Shown here one piece after another: positions 59,191-64,000 of a stretch of 64,000 bases of DNA. This stretch comes from Baylisascaris procyonis (lineage: Eukaryota > Nematoda > Chromadorea > Rhabditida > Ascarididae): NCBI GenBank assembly GCA_037389465.1, contig JAZARR010000082.1:5196501-5260500 (forward strand). Direction: 5' to 3'. Made by a program: the position numbers and the translations under genes. Each line of letters begins with the position of its first letter. Positions within the stretch are counted from its first letter, which is position 1. Below the pieces are notes generated by a model, which saw only the letters and a program-made list of their open reading frames with translations, did no database searches and had not been told where the DNA came from.

Positions 59191-61932
59191 TGCTCGGTAC
59201 TAGCATACTGGTATTACTACTAAGATAATAAACAAATACATTAAAAAAAGAAGCTAATTTTACTGCTAACAACACAATAACACAAAAGCAACGAAAACGG
59301 CTGATAAACTAGGCGCTGCATGGCATTGAACGCGGTAAGCATATATGAAGCGATTCCGCAATACGCATCACTTAGTGCTATGATGAGACCGACAGAGAAA
59401 GAGAACATTAGTGGAAATAGAAATAAATAATCGATGAGAAGAGATGCTATAGAAAAATGAAATATAACGTAAAACGATGAGAAACGAAACGCTAGATAAT
59501 TGCTAAAAAGAAATACGATTGCGACAGATGAAGGAATTCACAATCGATATTAGAAATTTTGCAAACGGTTGCAAAAAAAAAAAAATTCCACCGTAATCAA
59601 ATAATTAAAACCACCATATGAATGAGCACATGATCAATACAGGTAAATATTCACGGAAAGAATAAAGCTGTATCTGGAAGGGAAGATATTTCAACGCATA
59701 TTAAACATCAGTGATGACTCATGGGAAAATATCGAGCGATGCGAAACCTGCTGCCAGCTTGTTGTCAATAAGAATGCCTTGTTCACTGGCTTGTAAGGGG
59801 TGTACTAAAAATATGAGACGACAATCGTTCTCACTACTAGAGAGCACTATGGTTAAAGTCGATGTAATTTTATAGTTTCAATTATAGTACTAAATTTGTT
59901 TGATCTTTCAACGATCGCATGAAATTTTGTACTTTTCGTTGTAATACCATCGAATTAAGTCGTTCTTGTATATCAAATATGTCCGTAGCCTGTGGTGAAG
60001 AGGGGCTCTAGGATGGGGGTTCTATGGTGGGGGGGGGGGGGATTCCGCGGTGGGGGACGGAGGGGGAGGGCGGTGGTGCTGTTATCTTTATTCAAATGAA
60101 CGAAGAAAACAAGGCAAATAAGAAATGTAAGCATTTAAATAAAATATCCACTGGAACGGTCTTATATTCATAATTTAGTGCAATAATTTCGCTTCAGGGT
60201 TATAGCGTTTAAAATACTCAACGATGGATTCAAAATTTAATTGAGCCTCGCAATTGGACTAATATTTATCATGAAAGATTTGATCATGAATTGATCAAAA
60301 CATTGACTAAGATTTGACAAAAAGATTTGACCACTAATATTGACCATAAAAAAACCTAATACCTAAAGAAAAGTTTTTCAAGATTTATATTCATAAAATT
60401 TAGATTATTATTTGAATTTTACGACCATATTAGTGAATATTACTTTAAAAAAACGGAGTGAAAATAAAGTAGCAAGTTTTTTTCGAAAGTTTTTAAATTT
60501 ATTTATGATGTAAATAATTCAATTGATAATTTGCAATTCGTTAAAATTTGTACTAATCAATAAAAATTCCAATTCAGGGCACATTAAATTTCAATACCTA
60601 AAATAAATAAACGGTCATCTGCGGGGGAAATATCGAACATCGTCAACTCTCAATATTAGATTTATACTGAAAATTACGAAAATGTGGTACTACTGGAAGC
60701 AATAATAGTAATAGTAACAGTTATAACGATAACAACAATTCACCCAATTGGTTCACTAAACTAATCTCACGGAGAGGATGGCGTCTAATAACACAAAGAC
60801 ACTTCGAGGTCAACGACACGGGAATGCAGATAAACACTAATATCCCCCCAGGAAAATTTTCGGGGATCTTTTGAGAATCTGAATTCCCACGCTTCATTCG
60901 TTTATTCACCATAAAAGATTGTTATCCATTGCTTTGACTGTTGTTATTTGAATGTGTCCGTAATGCGACTTCATGAGCTCTCCCATGTTATATCTCGGCT
61001 CCGGATAGAGCAATTTTGATCTTGTTTTTATTAATCAATTTTGTAGAATACGGCGGAGCTTATGATAAGTGGATTAGTGTAATACGCGCCAATAATATCA
61101 GAAATAAAAAGCACAATAAAAATAAAAATAATAATAATAATAACAGTTAAAAATAGTAGATAGTAAGTGATAAATAACTAACAGTTGAAAATAAATAAAA
61201 AAATAATTTAATAGCAACTAAAATAATAAAAGTAAGAATAAATGAATGCATAACGATGCAATGAGCATATTTATTGCTTTATACGATTAAACAAAGGATA
61301 GAGAGTGTTTTATTCGCAAGAAATAATTGCAATGAAATTCAATGTCACAACATTTTGCCGTCACCTCATGACGAAGGATAACAACAGATAAACTAAAGAT
61401 CAACGGGCAAGCGGAATGGATATGAGATAGAACAAATCAAACCAACAGACTGGGAGGTAGATCCAGGAGTGCAAAAGGAGACGAAGTAACTAAACTTGAA
61501 CGAGGGAAGGGGGAATAAATTTTTTAAATAAGGATATTCATAAAATGAACTTATTTTCAAAAATGAGCGAGCAAATTCACCAGCAAAAACCATTGTTTAA
61601 TCTGGCCAAATATAACAAACACATCTGACAAGCAGCTGTCTAAGTTGCACCGAAAGTATATTTGATCGATTCGGTTGTTTATATATATATTTTTTGCAAT
61701 TTGTTCTTTGCTCTTTAGTAAAAATTTACTCATTCATTTATTCGCAAAAATTTTTCGAATAGAAATTCATCCTCCTTCCTATTAAATTTATTTAATTTAA
61801 TTCCTTTTCTTCAGACAAACAAACAAGCCGACAGACGGCGACAAACAAAGAAATAAGCCAATACAACGTATTTATCATATTATCTTCCACAACAGTCATT
61901 GCAATGCCTCTTGAAATACCAAAAAAAAAAGA

Positions 61933-61933
<1 letters not shown>

Positions 61934-61980
<47 letters not shown>
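61934..61980. repeat. (TAA)n microsatellite
   Basis: About 15 TAA units in intergenic DNA. Confidence 0.93.
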
Positions 61981-61983
<3 letters not shown>

Positions 61984-62530
61984 TAATAATAAGATAAATT
62001 ATGGCCACATCATCTGTCCTATGATCACATAACAATTAAAATAGAATAATCAAGCATCTAAGGATTATAGCTGACGACTGATAAAATACCATACAGCTTA
62101 ATCTAAGAATAAAAATCTAAATAATTCACTCAATGAGCGATCATAAAAATGTTAGCAAAAAAGGAATTTGAAGAAAGCATTCATTCACTTCTGAAATATT
62201 CGTCGTTTTTATTTTCATCTGAATAATGCAAAAAAAACTTTGAAAATTTTTTGAATATCGATCGAAAATTGGAAAATTTATTTCACGAATTTTTTAGGAC
62301 ACGTTTTATACCCCACTGAATAGTTCATTTGGCAAGTATAAAACATTTGAGCCTTCTCTTTGAAATATTTGAACTTTATGAAGGCTTGAAAGACATATTG
62401 ACATATGCAAACACGACCATAGACATGACAACACACCTAATAACCTGATGCGATCTTGCAAGGAGTAAGTAAACGGTTGTTGGCATGGCGGACGTGGTGA
62501 AGATTTGAGCAAACGAGAGAAAACCGTTGA

Positions 62531-62602
62531 GGGCTGAGCCGGTGATCGAAACCGGGACCTCTCGCACCCGAAGCGAGAATCATACCACTAGACCACTCAG
62601 CC
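62531..62602 (-). tRNA. trnP-CGG: tRNA-Pro (anticodon CGG)
   Basis: The 72-nt minus-strand sequence folds as a complete cloverleaf. The acceptor stem GGCTGAG/CTCAGCC is perfect, the D arm reads TGGTCTAGTGGTATGAT, the anticodon stem CTCGC/GCGAG closes a TTCGGGT loop with anticodon CGG, and the T arm CCGGT-TTCGATC-ACCGG pairs fully. No intron is present. A TTTT pol III terminator lies eight bases downstream (62520-62523 on the plus strand). It looks functional. Confidence 0.95.
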
Positions 62603-64000
62603 ACCCCACACGTTTCCCTATATTCCTTAAAAATTGAAGCTGAATAGTTGCGAAGATCTTCGATTCACCTGGTTCTGAGTAATTAAAATGCCACAACTTC
62701 ATATCAAATACCAATCCTATTCACCGTTTTCTTAAGGTTTAAACGAACATAATGCATAATGAAGATCCATAAATTACGAGTCAAACGCAGTAGGTGGTCA
62801 ACGATTGAAACCGAATTTCGAATCATGCCAACAGTACAAATAAAATTTACTCGACCAAACAAGTCATCCTACCTCAATATTCGTTCATAGTTCGCACACT
62901 AGGGAAGGCTTTCTTTGAATTCTATATTTATTTTATTTTTATTTTTATTTATTTATTTATTCATTGATTTGAATATAAAATTATTATAATACTAAATGAG
63001 AAACGAATGTATATTCTTCGCTAAAAACTTTCAAATGTGTTTCATTCCATTGCCATTCACCTTCTCATGACTAGTCTTTATACCCGACCCTTCCACGCTC
63101 ACCTCCCAACTTCATTTCTTTAATGAGTACGAGATTCTGAAATCTTAATTCCTTCTCTTTGCCAGAATCTAAGCTTCTGCGTACACAATCACAGCCAATA
63201 TCCTCTTCACACCTATGCTCGGCAGCTCAAGTAGTACATCTTGGAACATGACACAACGATTTGGAGTGGGCGAATTGAGGTGATGAAGCAACTAGTGACA
63301 GCCTGCTGTACAGATAGGTAGAAGGAACATGCCAATTTAGACAGTGCTATAGCTATAAAACCGTGTTGCAGGCAGCTAGCTAGCGCTGTTAGATACCCGA
63401 CCCTGATGTGATCCGCACCCAGGGACCGCCTTGAGTCCGTCCGCCGAACTTGGGGGAACTCGGTCTTATCGCATTGAACTCATGTTACTTGCTAGCGTGA
63501 ACACACCATACTTCCCTAAGAAAACTATCCACCCAGCTGTCACAAATTATTTTGCAAATATTCAATGAACGTTTCTTCGATTCAGGTCAATTCCGATGAC
63601 GTCATTTCCATATCATCGAACATAAACAAATCCTACAAGCACCATTATCTAAACCTACAACAATATCGAACAAATCCAATTCATTTCTATTCAATCAAGA
63701 CCTATAAATGTTTATTTTTGTTTGTCAATTGTCATAGAAAACACTTGTTAACAACGCGTTAACAATTGATCGTTGAACTTGGCGCGTTTTTTAAATTTTG
63801 AATTGAAATGAAGCGTTCGCGCGTTCACTTGTTCCATTCGATGATCTATCTGGTCGACGTATACTTTTTATTACTTTTAAAGGTTATTAAGGTATTAAAG
63901 GTTTTATTGGTTTCCAGGTATAAGGTTTTTGCGGGTATAAAAGGTGAGTGATATTGTTGTCTTTGCAAGGAGGGATTTTTCTTTGTTTTTTTTTTAAAGG
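62603..64000. other. Right-end region without a supported gene
   Basis: It is mostly AT-rich. A GC-richer block at 63370-63475 reads on the minus strand as KFGGRTQGGPWVRITSGSGI followed by a stop. It may be repeat-derived; it does not match tRNA, 5S rRNA or spliceosomal RNAs that I know. Confidence 0.4.

Larger units (their letters stand above)
57906..62530. other. Intergenic region upstream of the Lifeguard gene
   Basis: The first 500 bp should be the Lifeguard promoter. The rest is AT-rich with C- and G-runs (58611-58626, 60031-60042), a CTAG-rich hairpin at 59146-59190 and a (TAA)n tract. A coding-like plus-strand stretch at 59653-59793 is listed as a finding. No gene is supported. Confidence 0.45.

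Overview
The window looks like nuclear DNA of a nematode. It is strongly AT-rich, and its genes are split by many introns. The 3' splice sites are mostly TTTCAG or TTTTAG. One gene is an UNC-87-type muscle protein built from calponin-like repeats, a nematode hallmark. Introns run from about 100 bp to 4.2 kb, longer than is usual in Caenorhabditis; a parasitic, perhaps spirurid or ascarid-like, species is possible but unproven. I found no bacterial, organellar or viral gene set.

Layout from left to right. (1) EDEM2-like ER mannosidase-family gene, minus strand, 4125 to 1, cut by the window edge. (2) A small unrecognised three-exon gene, plus strand, 4901-5636, divergent from EDEM2. (3) A tRNA-Gly-like relic at 6199-6269 and a long AT-rich gap. 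(4) A short type I membrane protein with a CUB domain, plus, 13002-14924. (5) unc-87, plus, 18623-25110. (6) BBS8/TTC8, plus, 26484-36151, with an X-box-like site 25 bp before its start codon. (7) A (S)-2-hydroxy-acid oxidase (glycolate oxidase family), minus, 43545-37756, convergent with BBS8. (8) An 8 kb gap with a weak transposon candidate. (9) A Lifeguard/TMBIM membrane protein, minus, 57905-51694. (10) A gap with satellites and one intact tRNA-Pro(CGG), minus, 62531-62602.

All six recognised gene models were assembled by hand. Exon phases agree across every junction, which is strong internal support. The genes are unrelated single-copy housekeeping, muscle, ciliary and peroxisomal functions; I see no operon or cluster logic.

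The most interesting signals lie outside the exons. A 10-bp palindrome, ATGACGTCAT, occurs six times. Two different nuclear-receptor-like motif arrays sit in introns of the hydroxy-acid oxidase gene. There are three near-perfect hairpins and very many (TA)n, (TAA)n, poly-C and purine-rich arrays. No CRISPR, rRNA or complete mobile element was seen.
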